From Gemmatimonadota bacterium (GTDB taxonomy: Bacteria > Latescibacterota > UBA2968): 64,000 bases of DNA. Positions 49,724 through 59,713 of this stretch are shown here, in pieces. Made by a program: the position numbers and the translations under genes. The notes below the pieces were generated by a model. That model worked only from the letters and a program-made list of their open reading frames with translations. It did no database searches and was not told the DNA's origin. The stretch lies in contig JAPPAB010000180.1 in the NCBI GenBank assembly GCA_026705765.1, positions 1 through 64,000 of the forward strand. Direction: 5' to 3'. Position 1 is the first letter of the stretch. Each line of letters starts with the position of its first letter.

Positions 49724-52636
49724 ATGTTATCTCGACTATTTTTCGTTCTTTATCTCTCTCTCAGCATCCCCATTTCGGCCTTTGCCCAACTCACCATCAA
49801 AGGCACAGTCACCGACGAGCGAGGCGAGGGCTTGCCCAATGCCAATATCATTGTTGTGGGTACAACAACTGGCACGAACACCGATACCCGGGGCAATTTC
49901 GCGCTATATTTGTCAGAGCCAGAAGCGGAAACCACCATCGAAGCGCGCTTTGTGGGCTACAAATCCGCCAGACAAACCATTCGCCAAAACAGCGGCCTTG
50001 CGGAAGTCTCTTTTCAACTCGCCGTAGATGTCTTGCAATTTGACGAAATCGTCGTCACCGGCCTTTCCGTTGCAGCCAGCAAAAAACAACTGGGAAATGC
50101 CATATCCACCCTAACCGCTCGCCAATTGGAATCGACGGGTGCCACATCCCTCGACAAAGCACTGACCGGTAAATTAGCCGGTGCGCTCATCCAACAAAAT
50201 TCGGGCAATCCCGGCGGCGGTGTAACCATCCGTCTGCGCGGGACCGGTACCGTCCTGGGCGATGCCGATCCCCTCTATGTGGTGGATGGCGTCATTGTGA
50301 ACAACGACTCGCCAGAACTCATTCGGCTCGGAGGTGGGTCACAAAACCGCCTCATCGATCTCAACCCAAACGACGTAGAACGCATTGAAATCGTAAAAGG
50401 CGCGGCAGCAGCAGCCCTTTACGGATCGCGTGCAAACAACGGCGTCGTGCAAATATTTACAAAACGCGGCGCACAGGGCAAACCTCGCATAAACTATACC
50501 TATGGTCTCTCAACGTCAAACATACGCAAAACACTGCCTGTAAATCGGGCAACCGTTGACAATAGGGGAAATAAAAATGCCGACGGCTCCGATGTCCAGC
50601 GCTTTGACCATCAGGACTTCATCTTTAGACGCGCCGCGGCAATGGAGCACTATGCGTCGATATCGGGAGGATCCGGGAATACCCGTTATTTTGCCTCCGG
50701 GTCCTATCTCGCCGATCAAGGCGTGGTTGAAAACACATTGTTTCGGCGGATCAGTGCCCGAACGCGCATCGACCAGAATTTATCGGACTGGTTGGCCCTG
50801 TCTGTGGGCGGAAATTTCGTATTCAGCAAAAGCAATGACATCCCCAACGGCGGGCTAAATTCAAACTACGGCGCGATGACGGGTTTTATCTTTGGCCCCA
50901 ATACCTACAATCTCACGCCCGATCCCACGACCGGTACTTATCCGGACGACGGCATTCTCGCCAATCCCCTCGAAGTCATTGATCGATACGATTTCACGCA
51001 AGAAATCACGCGCTATATTGGAAGTGCCCAGCTAAATGCAACCCCGCTATCTGGATTGAGCATTGACTATACTCTGGGCATTGATACCTACGATCAAACG
51101 GCCATCGCATTTATCCCTACCGGCACCTCTGCGCCCGGCCTGGCAAACGGCTTTTCTCGAAGAGCCGTATTCGATTTTCTGCAACTCAACAATGACCTCA
51201 ACATCAGATACCAGCGGGACATATTTCCCAACATGCAATCGACCACGCGAATCGGCGGAACCCTGCAATACGAAAAAGGGGAAAACTTCAGCGCAGAAGG
51301 CAGAAATCTGAGTCCCGTTGCAGAAGTCGTATCGAGCGGTGCAAACGTCGTCGCAGGCGAAACCAGGAGCAAAAGGGTCATTTATGGCGGATTTGTCCAG
51401 CAAACCTTTGGAATCGCCAATCGCCTTTTTGTCACGGCTGCTGCCCGCATTGACGCCTCTTCGGTCTATGACGCGGATAATCGCTGGCAATTTTATCCAA
51501 AAGCCAGTGCCTCCTATCTCATTTCAGATACCGGCTTCTGGCAAAATGGCGTACTTCAAAACATTCTTCCAGACTTCAAATTGCGAGCCTCCATAGGCAC
51601 TTCAGGGGGGCAAACAGCCATTGGGCCGTATGACCGCCTGACCAATTACAATGCATCCTCCTATGACGGCAACCCCGGCCTGGTGCCCAGCACACAACTC
51701 GGCGGAACGATCAAACCCGAAAGACAGCGAGAAATTGAAATAGGGACGGATTTTAGTCTCCTGTCCAATCGCCTGGGCATAGAACTGACCTATTACGATC
51801 AGCGCATCGACGACTTGTTGCTATTCCGCACATTATCCCCCTCCACAGGTCACTCGCGTGCCCTGCAAAATGTCGGCACCATGGACAATACCGGGTTGGA
51901 ACTCCTCGTGCGTGCCATTCCGCTTGCACGCCCCAATCTCCGCTGGGAATCGACCTTCACGTATTCGACCAACAAAAACAAAGTCGATGGCATTGAGGGC
52001 GGGCGATTGATCATCCCAAATTCGTTTTCCCAGGTCTCGGCCATCAACGGCGAACCCCTCGGAGTTTTCTTCAGCACGGCTTTTGAACGCGATGCCCAGG
52101 GCAATATCGCAAACGACGAAAACAATCTCCCGATACAAGCGGCTGATCGCAAAATTATTGGCGATCCCAACCCGGACTTTACCGCTTCATGGATCAATCA
52201 GATCGCCCTGGGGCAAAACTGGTCATTTCGCATGCAATGGGACGCCATCATAGGTGGCGATTTATTCAATTTTACCAGACGCCTGGCCGCATTGAGCGCA
52301 TTCGGCGTTTTAACAGACTACGAACGCGAATTAAACGGCGAACTCCCCTCTGGCTATAATGCGCGGGTCTTCCGAATTTTTGAACAATGGATCGAAGATG
52401 GATCCTTTGTGAAATTGCGCGAACTATCAGCATCTTATCGCTGGCAGCCCCAATTTTTGGGATTGAGCAGCATTCAATTGAGCCTGGTTGGCCGCAATTT
52501 GCTTTCCATAGACGACTACAGCGGCTACGATCCGGAAACCAACATCGCCGGACAGCGCACCGCAGTGCGCGGATTTGACTTCGTGGAAGTACCCATCCCG
52601 CGCAGTATTGCATTCCGTATAAGTTTGAACTACTAA
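49724..52636 (+). CDS. SusC/RagA-family TonB-dependent outer-membrane receptor
   Basis: About 970 residues from the ATG at 49724, preceded by AAGGAG. The signal peptide LFFVLYLSLSIPISAFAQ is followed by the carboxypeptidase-regulatory-like domain (IKGTVTDERGEGLPNANIIV), then the SusC plug with GKLAGALIQQNSGNPGGGVTIRLRG and the repeat IEIVKGAAAAALYGSRANNGVV. The barrel ends in RSIAFRISLNY. With the SusD partner 9 bp downstream it forms an outer-membrane uptake complex, usually for glycans or peptides. No hydrolase is linked, so the cargo is unknown. Confidence 0.95.
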   Translation: MLSRLFFVLYLSLSIPISAFAQLTIKGTVTDERGEGLPNANIIVVGTTTGTNTDTRGNFALYLSEPEAETTIEARFVGYKSARQTIRQNSGLAEVSFQLAVDVLQFDEIVVTGLSVAASKKQLGNAISTLTARQLESTGATSLDKALTGKLAGALIQQNSGNPGGGVTIRLRGTGTVLGDADPLYVVDGVIVNNDSPELIRLGGGSQNRLIDLNPNDVERIEIVKGAAAAALYGSRANNGVVQIFTKRGAQGKPRINYTYGLSTSNIRKTLPVNRATVDNRGNKNADGSDVQRFDHQDFIFRRAAAMEHYASISGGSGNTRYFASGSYLADQGVVENTLFRRISARTRIDQNLSDWLALSVGGNFVFSKSNDIPNGGLNSNYGAMTGFIFGPNTYNLTPDPTTGTYPDDGILANPLEVIDRYDFTQEITRYIGSAQLNATPLSGLSIDYTLGIDTYDQTAIAFIPTGTSAPGLANGFSRRAVFDFLQLNNDLNIRYQRDIFPNMQSTTRIGGTLQYEKGENFSAEGRNLSPVAEVVSSGANVVAGETRSKRVIYGGFVQQTFGIANRLFVTAAARIDASSVYDADNRWQFYPKASASYLISDTGFWQNGVLQNILPDFKLRASIGTSGGQTAIGPYDRLTNYNASSYDGNPGLVPSTQLGGTIKPERQREIEIGTDFSLLSNRLGIELTYYDQRIDDLLLFRTLSPSTGHSRALQNVGTMDNTGLELLVRAIPLARPNLRWESTFTYSTNKNKVDGIEGGRLIIPNSFSQVSAINGEPLGVFFSTAFERDAQGNIANDENNLPIQAADRKIIGDPNPDFTASWINQIALGQNWSFRMQWDAIIGGDLFNFTRRLAALSAFGVLTDYERELNGELPSGYNARVFRIFEQWIEDGSFVKLRELSASYRWQPQFLGLSSIQLSLVGRNLLSIDDYSGYDPETNIAGQRTAVRGFDFVEVPIPRSIAFRISLNY

Positions 52637-52645
52637 GGAAAAAAT

Positions 52646-53950
52646 ATGAAATCGAGTCGCCTGTATATTCTCCCGGCATTGCTGCTCTTTGTCACACAGG
52701 GTTGCGATTTAAACATAACAAATCCAAACCAGGCAGGGGAAGAGCGCGTTTTAACCACCAGTGACGGCATTATCGCACTCGCCATTGGCATGCAACGAGA
52801 TTACGCGAGTCAGAATGTCGATTCATACATTCGTCATCCGGCAATTACAAGCCGCGAATTTGCGGCAAACACGACCTTTGCCAATCTCATACAATTAGAG
52901 GATGGCCTCAACGCTTTATCAGGCGCGAACAGCGGTGTCAGCGCGATCTGGTTCGAATCATACCGCGTCATCGGAATAGCCAATGATTTGATCGAAAACG
53001 CGCCCAATGTGCAACTTTCAGAAGGTACGCGCAGCGGCATTATTGCACTCTCTCAACTTTACAAAGCGATGTGCCTGGGATTCGTCGCACAGGCTTTTGA
53101 ACAGGCACCAACAGATATACAGGCCGATGGGCACGCTACTTTTCAGCCGCGGTCCGAGGTATTTGCCGAAGCGATTCGGTTGCTGGACAACGCGCGCCAA
53201 ACCATCTCGGCCACGCCACCATCTGCTCAATTTAACTCAGATATTCTGGGACAGGGATTCGACCTCTTAAACACAATTCACGCTTATCGAGCGCGCTATA
53301 ACCTGTTCGCGGGAAATTATCAAGCCGCGCTTGAAGCTGCCAATACCGTCGATCCCTCGGCAACATCTGTCTATACTTATGACGCCGACAATCAGAACCC
53401 CATTTACACCCAGGTTTTTGTTGCGGATGATTATGCTCCAAGAGATAATTTCGGAACATTGGTCACACATAGCAACGATGCGAGACTTGCATTTTATCTC
53501 ATGCCAAATGACCGCCTGAGTAACCCCAACTCTTTGCCGATTGAAACGCTATCCGGCTTTTGGAACACCGCCACATCGTCCATCCCGGCATATTTGCCCG
53601 GCGAAATGGCCCTGACAAGAGCAGAGGCAAATGCAATGATGGGAAACATCACAGGTGCAATCGCCGAAATTGACGCCATCCGCACAAAAACACCCGATCG
53701 CGACCCCTTTGGCATTGGTGCATCTCAGTCACCCTACAGCGGGCCACAAACCATCGAGGCCGTGACCGAAGAGATCTTTCGGCAGCGCAGAGCGGAATTA
53801 TTCCTGAACGGTACTGGATTGGAAGACAGCCGACGCCTCGGTCAACCCGGTCCCTCATCCGACCCCTTTGAACGAAATCGAAATTTCTATCCCTATGCCG
53901 ACCAGGAGCGGTTAAACAACCCCAATACGCCTTCCGATCCCGCGAATTAG
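52646..53950 (+). CDS. SusD/RagB-family surface lipoprotein
   Basis: 434 residues. The lipobox is VTQGC at about residues 16-20, followed by DLNITNPNQAGEERVLT. Helical TPR-like repeats of SusD appear in SQLYKAMCLGFVAQAFEQ and AEAIRLLDNARQTI. The C-terminal signature is EIFRQRRAELFLNGTGLEDSRRLG followed by RNFYPYADQERLNNPN. It caps the SusC pore and captures substrate. It is co-transcribed with the SusC gene. Confidence 0.94.
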   Translation: MKSSRLYILPALLLFVTQGCDLNITNPNQAGEERVLTTSDGIIALAIGMQRDYASQNVDSYIRHPAITSREFAANTTFANLIQLEDGLNALSGANSGVSAIWFESYRVIGIANDLIENAPNVQLSEGTRSGIIALSQLYKAMCLGFVAQAFEQAPTDIQADGHATFQPRSEVFAEAIRLLDNARQTISATPPSAQFNSDILGQGFDLLNTIHAYRARYNLFAGNYQAALEAANTVDPSATSVYTYDADNQNPIYTQVFVADDYAPRDNFGTLVTHSNDARLAFYLMPNDRLSNPNSLPIETLSGFWNTATSSIPAYLPGEMALTRAEANAMMGNITGAIAEIDAIRTKTPDRDPFGIGASQSPYSGPQTIEAVTEEIFRQRRAELFLNGTGLEDSRRLGQPGPSSDPFERNRNFYPYADQERLNNPNTPSDPAN

Positions 53951-53960
53951 CTCTCCATAT

Positions 53961-54003
53961 AAAAAAACAGAGAGCCGCGCAAAATAGCACAGCCCTCTGT
54001 TTG
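53961..54003. terminator. Terminator-like hairpin after susD, also serving the opposing RND gene
   Basis: AAACAGAG and CTCTGTTT flank a long GC-containing loop, with an A run on one side. It lies between converging genes and could stop both transcripts, although the stem is interrupted. Confidence 0.6.
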
Positions 54004-54029
54004 GGAGAGAAGTGGTTCTATGACCCGTT

Positions 54030-57000
54030 TTAATCCGCCGCCTGCGCCGGGTCATCCCCCCATCGCTCTGACCTCTGGAAACTCACCGCGGCAATCCGCT
54101 TTAATGACCCGCGCAAATCATCCAGTAAAACGTAAAACAGCGGAACCACAAACAGCGTCAACGCCGTTGACACAATCAACCCACCCATCATCGTAATACC
54201 CAGTGGCGCGTAAGGCATCCCCATCATCGTACTGCTGCCAATCGCCATGGGAAACAACCCGAACACCGTCGTGCAGGTCGTCATCAAAATGGGACGAAAG
54301 CGGTTGTGACCCGCCGCCATAATTGCCTCTGCGCGATCCATACCCGCCTGGCGCAACCTATTGATCATATCGACCAGCACAATCGCGTTGTTGACCACCA
54401 CCCCAATCAGCACAATTGCCCCCACATTCGACATAAAATCCATCGTCGTACCCGTCAACCACAACCCCCAGTACACCCCCAAAAACGAAAATGGAATGGA
54501 AAAAATCACGGCAAAAGGCAAAATAACCGACTCAAACAACACCCCCATCAGCAAAAACACAAACACGACCGCCATAATCACGGCAAATGTCATCGCCTGA
54601 CTTTCCCGGCTGTATTGCGAATGCCGCTCGCCCTTGTTCCACTCATACCCCCTCGGCAGCGTGAACCCCTCCATCACCCGATCGACCTCCTGATACAACC
54701 CCTCCACATCATCCTTGGTCGTATAAACGCGCACGCGCAACCGGTTGCGACCATTATGCCTGAAAATATGCCCTGGACCTTTGGCCACTTCAAAAGTTGC
54801 AAAACTCGACAAGGGCAGCTTTTCACCCGCATCGGTCACAAACATAAAATTCTTCAACTGCACCAGCGACTGCCGGTCGGATTCATCCAGAATCAGTTGC
54901 ACATTCACCTCGTGATCATCCGTCTGAAACCGCGGCAAAGTCGCACCGCGCAGTTGATATGCCAGCGTGCGACTGATCCGCTCTGCCGGAATACCGTGCT
55001 TTTTCGCCTGTGCGCGGTTCACGCGAATGCGAATCTCGTCTTTCCCAAACTCCAGATCGCTTTGCAAACTCGTCACCGATGGAATCTGTTGCAACCGCCG
55101 CTCCACTTCCCCCAGCATATCTTCTAATTTTTCAAAATCAGGACCGTACAAATACACCCCCACATAGGGATCTCGCCCACCCGAATTTCTGGATTCTACC
55201 GACACCCGAAACCCCACATAGCGCGGCACCTCCTTATTCAACTCGTCAATAATCTCTTGTCGCGTCATCCACCGCTCAATGGGAAAGCCAGCCAAATTGC
55301 CTGCCCAGCGATACACAGCATACCACCACTCTTGATGGGGATCTTCCTCGAGATTCATTCTCAAATTGATATACCCGCGCCGAAAATACGTCATAACATT
55401 TCTGATTTTATACCTATCCCGCTGCTCATTCACATACACTTCCAGATCGCTCGCAATTTTATCCATCTCTTCCAGGGAAAAATTTCTGGGGCCATACATG
55501 CGAATGGTCACGCGATTCGAAGAAAAACGCATCTTATCGGTCTTCTTCACGTTCTGATATGGAAAATAAATCGTAGCAAACAAGACCAGCACCACGAGAA
55601 ACGCATCTCGCCGATGGTGAATAACCCAGTTCAAACCGCGCCGATAAATGCGGCGGACAAAAGCGATGGACTTTGGATCTGACCGCACAACCGCATCGCC
55701 AAACCGCTGGGCAGCCAGGGGGATAAACAACAGCGCCACAAACAGAGACGCCACCAGCGCAAACACCACGGGCATCCCAATTTTCGACAGCAAAAACTTC
55801 ATATCAAAGCTGTCATTCATCAGCATCATCGGCAAAAACACCACCACAGTGGTCAGCGTCGCCATCGTAATCGCCAGCCCCACCTCGCTGGCCCCGTGTA
55901 TGGATGCACCGCGTGGCTCTTCCCCCTCTGCCCGCAAGCGATAAATATTCTCCACAATCACAATCGCATTATCCACCACCATGCCCACCCCCACCATCAA
56001 CCCCATCATCGTCAACAAATTGAGCGACCAACCCATAAAATAGAGCACGGTAATCGTCATCATCACACACAGCGGAATGGACAGCGTAATCAGCGCCGTC
56101 ATACGCAAAGCGCGCAGAAAAAACAACAACACCAGCGCCGCAAACAACCCGCCCCAAAGACCCGTAACTTTCAAATTATCCATCGAATCTTCTATCAGCT
56201 TGCCCTCGCTGTAAAACAGGCGAAACACCGCAGGCGTATTGGCCTCAATCTCCTCCATTTTGCCCACAATGCGCTTGCATAAATCGACAATATTCTCACC
56301 CGACTCCTTATACACATCCAGACCCAAATTGCGCTGCCCATCCACGCGCCACACCCGGTCTCGAGGCGGCGCAGCATACACCACATCTGCCACATCCTTC
56401 AGACGCACCTGCGCGCTGCTATAACGACCCCGAACAACAATATCCTCAATCTCCTTCAGGCTTTGATAATGCGCCAGAGATCGCACGTAAAACCGCTTAC
56501 CGCCCTCCTGCACCTGACCACCAGACAGGGAAAAATTGTCCTGCTGCAACGACGCCACAAGCTCATGGGTTTCAATACCGTGCGTTCGCAGCCGCTCTTG
56601 ATCCGCCAGAATCAAAACCTCCTTTTTCTCAAACCCCCACACACTGGTTTTCGCCACCCCATCAATCCGCTCAATCGGATCGAGAACATGGGTTTGAACC
56701 CATTGCTCCTTATCGACAATATCCTCCGGAATAGATAGCCCTGTCCAGATCACCTCGGAATCGGTTTCCTGATTCCACGAATACACCTTGATCTGATCGC
56801 GCACTTCCTCGGGCAAATCGAGTCTGGCGTGCTCGAGTCGATCTGCCACCCGAACATACGCCTCGCGCATATCCGTGCCCCTGTGAAATTTCAACTCAAC
56901 TCCTGCCCACGGATCGCCGGCAAATGCGTAAATATCGCTGAGTTCTCTCACCGTACGCATATGCCGTTCCATCGGCAACGCAATGGTATTAAACCGCTCT

Positions 57001-57197
57001 TGAACCGACGCATTTTCTGTGGCCACATCCACCCAAAACCGGTTCCAGTCATTGCCCGACGCCCATGCCTGAATGGGAATGCGCCAATAAGCCACCAGCC
57101 CAATCACCATCAACCCCACCAAACACATCGTCACCGTCACCGGTCGCGTCACCGAAATCCTGGGCAAAAGCGATGTCCTCTTCTCATTCTCAGCCAT
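54030..57197 (-). CDS. RND-family efflux transporter (AcrB/CusA superfamily)
   Basis: 1055 residues, the normal length for RND pumps. The first membrane helix near residues 18-36 is followed by a large periplasmic loop, then helices 2-6. The central motif GVGMVVDNAIVIVENIYRL supplies the acidic proton-relay Asp. A second periplasmic loop and a second helix bundle with GVVVNNAIVLVDMINRLR follow, and the sequence ends in cytoplasmic residues. No membrane-fusion or outer-membrane partner gene is adjacent. The substrate is unknown, and a HAE-type or heavy-metal role cannot be chosen. Confidence 0.93.
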   Translation of the reverse strand: MAENEKRTSLLPRISVTRPVTVTMCLVGLMVIGLVAYWRIPIQAWASGNDWNRFWVDVATENASVQERFNTIALPMERHMRTVRELSDIYAFAGDPWAGVELKFHRGTDMREAYVRVADRLEHARLDLPEEVRDQIKVYSWNQETDSEVIWTGLSIPEDIVDKEQWVQTHVLDPIERIDGVAKTSVWGFEKKEVLILADQERLRTHGIETHELVASLQQDNFSLSGGQVQEGGKRFYVRSLAHYQSLKEIEDIVVRGRYSSAQVRLKDVADVVYAAPPRDRVWRVDGQRNLGLDVYKESGENIVDLCKRIVGKMEEIEANTPAVFRLFYSEGKLIEDSMDNLKVTGLWGGLFAALVLLFFLRALRMTALITLSIPLCVMMTITVLYFMGWSLNLLTMMGLMVGVGMVVDNAIVIVENIYRLRAEGEEPRGASIHGASEVGLAITMATLTTVVVFLPMMLMNDSFDMKFLLSKIGMPVVFALVASLFVALLFIPLAAQRFGDAVVRSDPKSIAFVRRIYRRGLNWVIHHRRDAFLVVLVLFATIYFPYQNVKKTDKMRFSSNRVTIRMYGPRNFSLEEMDKIASDLEVYVNEQRDRYKIRNVMTYFRRGYINLRMNLEEDPHQEWWYAVYRWAGNLAGFPIERWMTRQEIIDELNKEVPRYVGFRVSVESRNSGGRDPYVGVYLYGPDFEKLEDMLGEVERRLQQIPSVTSLQSDLEFGKDEIRIRVNRAQAKKHGIPAERISRTLAYQLRGATLPRFQTDDHEVNVQLILDESDRQSLVQLKNFMFVTDAGEKLPLSSFATFEVAKGPGHIFRHNGRNRLRVRVYTTKDDVEGLYQEVDRVMEGFTLPRGYEWNKGERHSQYSRESQAMTFAVIMAVVFVFLLMGVLFESVILPFAVIFSIPFSFLGVYWGLWLTGTTMDFMSNVGAIVLIGVVVNNAIVLVDMINRLRQAGMDRAEAIMAAGHNRFRPILMTTCTTVFGLFPMAIGSSTMMGMPYAPLGITMMGGLIVSTALTLFVVPLFYVLLDDLRGSLKRIAAVSFQRSERWGDDPAQAAD

Positions 57198-57221
57198 TTA
57201 TATCCTCCGAATGGTCTCCCA

Positions 57222-57240
57222 TCTCTCACCTCTCACCTAT
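57222..57240. repeat. Short heptameric repeat upstream of the RND gene
   Basis: CTCTCAC occurs twice in tandem (CATCTCTCACCTCTCACCTA). It lies 25 bp upstream of the RND start codon, between that gene and the operon terminator at 57279. Only two units are present. Confidence 0.35.
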
Positions 57241-57278
57241 ATAGACACACCCCAGAACCATCCGGTTTTCTTTTGGGC

Positions 57279-57304
57279 AAAAAAAAATCCGCAAAGCGGA
57301 TTTA
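57279..57304 (-). terminator. Intrinsic terminator of the PhyH/sulfatase operon
   Basis: Read on the minus strand, AAATCCGC-TTT-GCGGATTT is followed by a T run (nine A on the given strand). It lies 40 bp after the stop of the SDR gene and marks the end of the operon that runs from the right window edge. Confidence 0.88.
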
Positions 57305-57343
57305 TAAAAGTCACAACTGATTTTTAATGTCCTATACCTCACC

Positions 57344-58132
57344 CTACGGCGTTCCTCTTCGCCCACCGCCATCCATATAAATCGAACTGCCAAACACATA
57401 AGAACACGCCTCAGACGCCAAAAAAGCAACGACACTGGCGATCTCTTCAGGCTCGGCCATGCGCCCGGCGGGCAACTCTGCGCCCAGATCTTTGAGCACC
57501 GCCTCGACATCTCGTCCCTCGCAGTCTGCCCGCGCCTTCTGCTGCGAACGCGCGCGAGGCGTATTGGTCAACCCCGGACAAACCGCATTTACCAGAATAC
57601 CATCGCCAGACACCGCATCGGACAGCGCACGCGTCATATTCAAAATAACCGCATTTGCCGCCCCCGTCGGAATATTGCCCCGCGTGGGACTCGTACCCGC
57701 GCCACCCGCGACATTGACAATGCGCCCCCATCCACTTTCCCGCATCAGCGGAATCACCAGTTGCGCCATCCGCAAATAACTATAGCTCTTCAACGCCAAC
57801 GCCTCGCTAATCTGCGCCACATCCAAATCCAAAATATCGGCATTGCGCGCAGCCCCCACATTATTGACCAGAACATCCACGCCCCCAAACGCATCTATAG
57901 CCTCATTCACCACCACCTCGCAATTCTCTCCCCGCATCAAATCGACCGCAACCGCATGCCCTTCTCCACCTGCTGCATCGATCTCGGCAACCACCGCATC
58001 CAACGTCTCCCGCGTACGCGCCGCAATACACACACGCGCTCCCTCCCGCGCCAACGCCAGCGCGCAGCAACGCCCAATCCCCTGACTGCCACCCGTAACA
58101 ACCGCCCTTTTTCCTCTCAATCCCAAATCCAT
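57344..58132 (-). CDS. Short-chain dehydrogenase/reductase-family protein lacking the catalytic triad
   Basis: 262 residues, a classical SDR fold. The cofactor loop is TGGSQGIG (13-20) and the stabilising motif NNVG (90-93) is present. The active site is changed: the Ser strand reads VNVAGGAG (139-146), the Tyr position is Thr156 and the Lys position is Asn160 (PTGAANAV in place of Y-x-x-x-K). The C-terminal PAGRMAEPEEIASVVAFLAS and SIYMDGG are intact. The protein may bind a nucleotide without reduction or use a new mechanism. It is the last gene of the operon. Confidence 0.85.
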   Translation of the reverse strand: MDLGLRGKRAVVTGGSQGIGRCCALALAREGARVCIAARTRETLDAVVAEIDAAGGEGHAVAVDLMRGENCEVVVNEAIDAFGGVDVLVNNVGAARNADILDLDVAQISEALALKSYSYLRMAQLVIPLMRESGWGRIVNVAGGAGTSPTRGNIPTGAANAVILNMTRALSDAVSGDGILVNAVCPGLTNTPRARSQQKARADCEGRDVEAVLKDLGAELPAGRMAEPEEIASVVAFLASEACSYVFGSSIYMDGGGRRGTP

Positions 58133-58144
58133 CTCACACTCCGT

Positions 58145-58924
58145 TTACTCAATTTCCACTCTAATCCCATCCCACTCCCGCCAAATATCCATAAACACAT
58201 CCTTGCCATTCTCCCCGATATCGACATGCCTCGCCCTGAAAATCACGGCATACCGGATATCTGGACACGCATTAATCGCCGCCGTGTGAATAATCTGATG
58301 ATGCGCCAGAATAAGATCGCCAGGCTCGCCGGTCAACTGCACCGGACCTTCGGGCACCGTCACATCGGGCATATAATTCAACAAAATTTCATGCCCTCTT
58401 TCCCGAAACACATCCTCCATCACATGGTGTGACTTTGGCCAAACCGTAAAATTGCCGCAATACGACGCGGGCACATCATCCAGATACACCACAGCAAAAG
58501 CCGTAAAATCCCGACTGTATCCGCTCTCTTCAGCCGTCCCCCTCAAAAAATCGCGCGCCTTTGCAATCCCATCCAGATGACCACCCGTTCGCAATGGTGG
58601 ACCCGCAGTCGCGAGTTGGGGATCCCGTTGCGGCGTCCCAACCGGCGCGGGAAAATTCAGCTTTACAGCACCATGGACCTGGCGTTGCAAATTCCCCTTG
58701 CCCAAAGCCGATTCGAGCAATGGAAACACCGGCGTCTCATTAAACAGATCCGTAATCACCGGCATCGCGCGAATATCCCCAAAAGAACGCCTGTCACCTT
58801 TCCCAATCTCCGCATTAATCGCCTGCCGTGCCGCCTCCACCATCACGCGCGGCACAGCACCTTCAATTTTCAAAAACCCTTCTCTGTAAAACTCCAACTT
58901 CTGCGATTTTGTCAATTCCATCAC
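58145..58924 (-). CDS. Phytanoyl-CoA dioxygenase (PhyH) family oxygenase
   Basis: 259 residues. Fe ligands are His and Asp in TGGHLDGIA and the distal His in LAHHQIIHTAAI; the Arg in CPDIRYAVIFRARH probably binds 2-oxoglutarate. The first helix KLEFYREGFLKIEGAVP is a family hallmark. It lies 12 bp upstream of the SDR gene and 7 bp after another PhyH gene. The three PhyH genes in a row are of similar size, but their motif regions differ clearly, so they probably act on different substrates or steps. Confidence 0.9.
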   Translation of the reverse strand: MMELTKSQKLEFYREGFLKIEGAVPRVMVEAARQAINAEIGKGDRRSFGDIRAMPVITDLFNETPVFPLLESALGKGNLQRQVHGAVKLNFPAPVGTPQRDPQLATAGPPLRTGGHLDGIAKARDFLRGTAEESGYSRDFTAFAVVYLDDVPASYCGNFTVWPKSHHVMEDVFRERGHEILLNYMPDVTVPEGPVQLTGEPGDLILAHHQIIHTAAINACPDIRYAVIFRARHVDIGENGKDVFMDIWREWDGIRVEIE

Positions 58925-58931
58925 ACACTCC

Positions 58932-59693
58932 TCACGGTGACCACAGACCCCAATCTTCCGTCTTCTTCCAGCGGGTCTGACATCCCTGGCAAGAGCAAAA
59001 ATACCGCATCATCCAGCGCGGACGCCCACCCACATTTGCCGTGCCATTGTGACCGAACAAATACGTAAAAAATAACACATCCCCGCGTTTTGGCGTCAAC
59101 TCAATCGGATCACCCAAATCCAACCTGGGAATATCCCGATTCAGGTCAAACAGGTATTTGTACTTTTCTCGATCCGACTCTGCAAGCGCGAGAATCTTGC
59201 GATGCGATCCCGGAAAAATCGCCGTCCCACCCCCCTTGTGTTTCACATCGCTCAAAAACACCAGACTCGCAATGCGATAAGGACCAGGAAACGTCTCGTG
59301 CATGTGTTCTCTGGGAATGCCATCAACGTGCGCCCTGGGCAAAGACCACTCCCCATTGACGGGAACTTTATTCTGCGTGTGAACCGCTTCAGGTGGATGC
59401 ACGTCATCTTCGCCGATCAACTCAGCCGTCGCCTTCAAATACTGCGGCGTTGCACAGGCCATCAAATCCCGATCGCGAAGACCGTTAAACACCGACAATC
59501 CCCGCGCGGCCTGAAAATCAGCAACACCTTCGGGTTTTCGATGCCAGGTCTCTGGCTCATCTGGCGCCATACCCATAATCCGCCACATCGCCGCTTCTGC
59601 TCGTTCTGCCACATCCTCTGGAATCAAACCCGACGCCAGAAGATACCCTTCTCTTTCGTATAGCGCGCGTTGCGATTCCGTTAAAACACCCAT
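58932..59693 (-). CDS. Phytanoyl-CoA dioxygenase (PhyH) family oxygenase
   Basis: 253 residues. Metal ligands are His and Asp in LPRAHVDGIPREHM and a distal His in YLFGHNGTANVG. The start QRALYEREGYLLASGLIPE is typical. Also seen are ASLVFLSDVKHKGGGTAIFPGSH and KRGDVLFFTYLFGH. The C-terminus is rich in Trp and has two Cys (CSCQGC), which is unusual for the family and may bind a metal or form a disulfide. Confidence 0.9.
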   Translation of the reverse strand: MGVLTESQRALYEREGYLLASGLIPEDVAERAEAAMWRIMGMAPDEPETWHRKPEGVADFQAARGLSVFNGLRDRDLMACATPQYLKATAELIGEDDVHPPEAVHTQNKVPVNGEWSLPRAHVDGIPREHMHETFPGPYRIASLVFLSDVKHKGGGTAIFPGSHRKILALAESDREKYKYLFDLNRDIPRLDLGDPIELTPKRGDVLFFTYLFGHNGTANVGGRPRWMMRYFCSCQGCQTRWKKTEDWGLWSP

Positions 59694-59713
59694 GGGATTC
59701 CTCCATTAGCCAT

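Noticed and set aside
54030-57197. A tripartite efflux operon around the RND gene
   Set aside because: The genes on both sides are SusD (opposite strand) and an SDR after a terminator; no membrane-fusion or outer-membrane factor is present.
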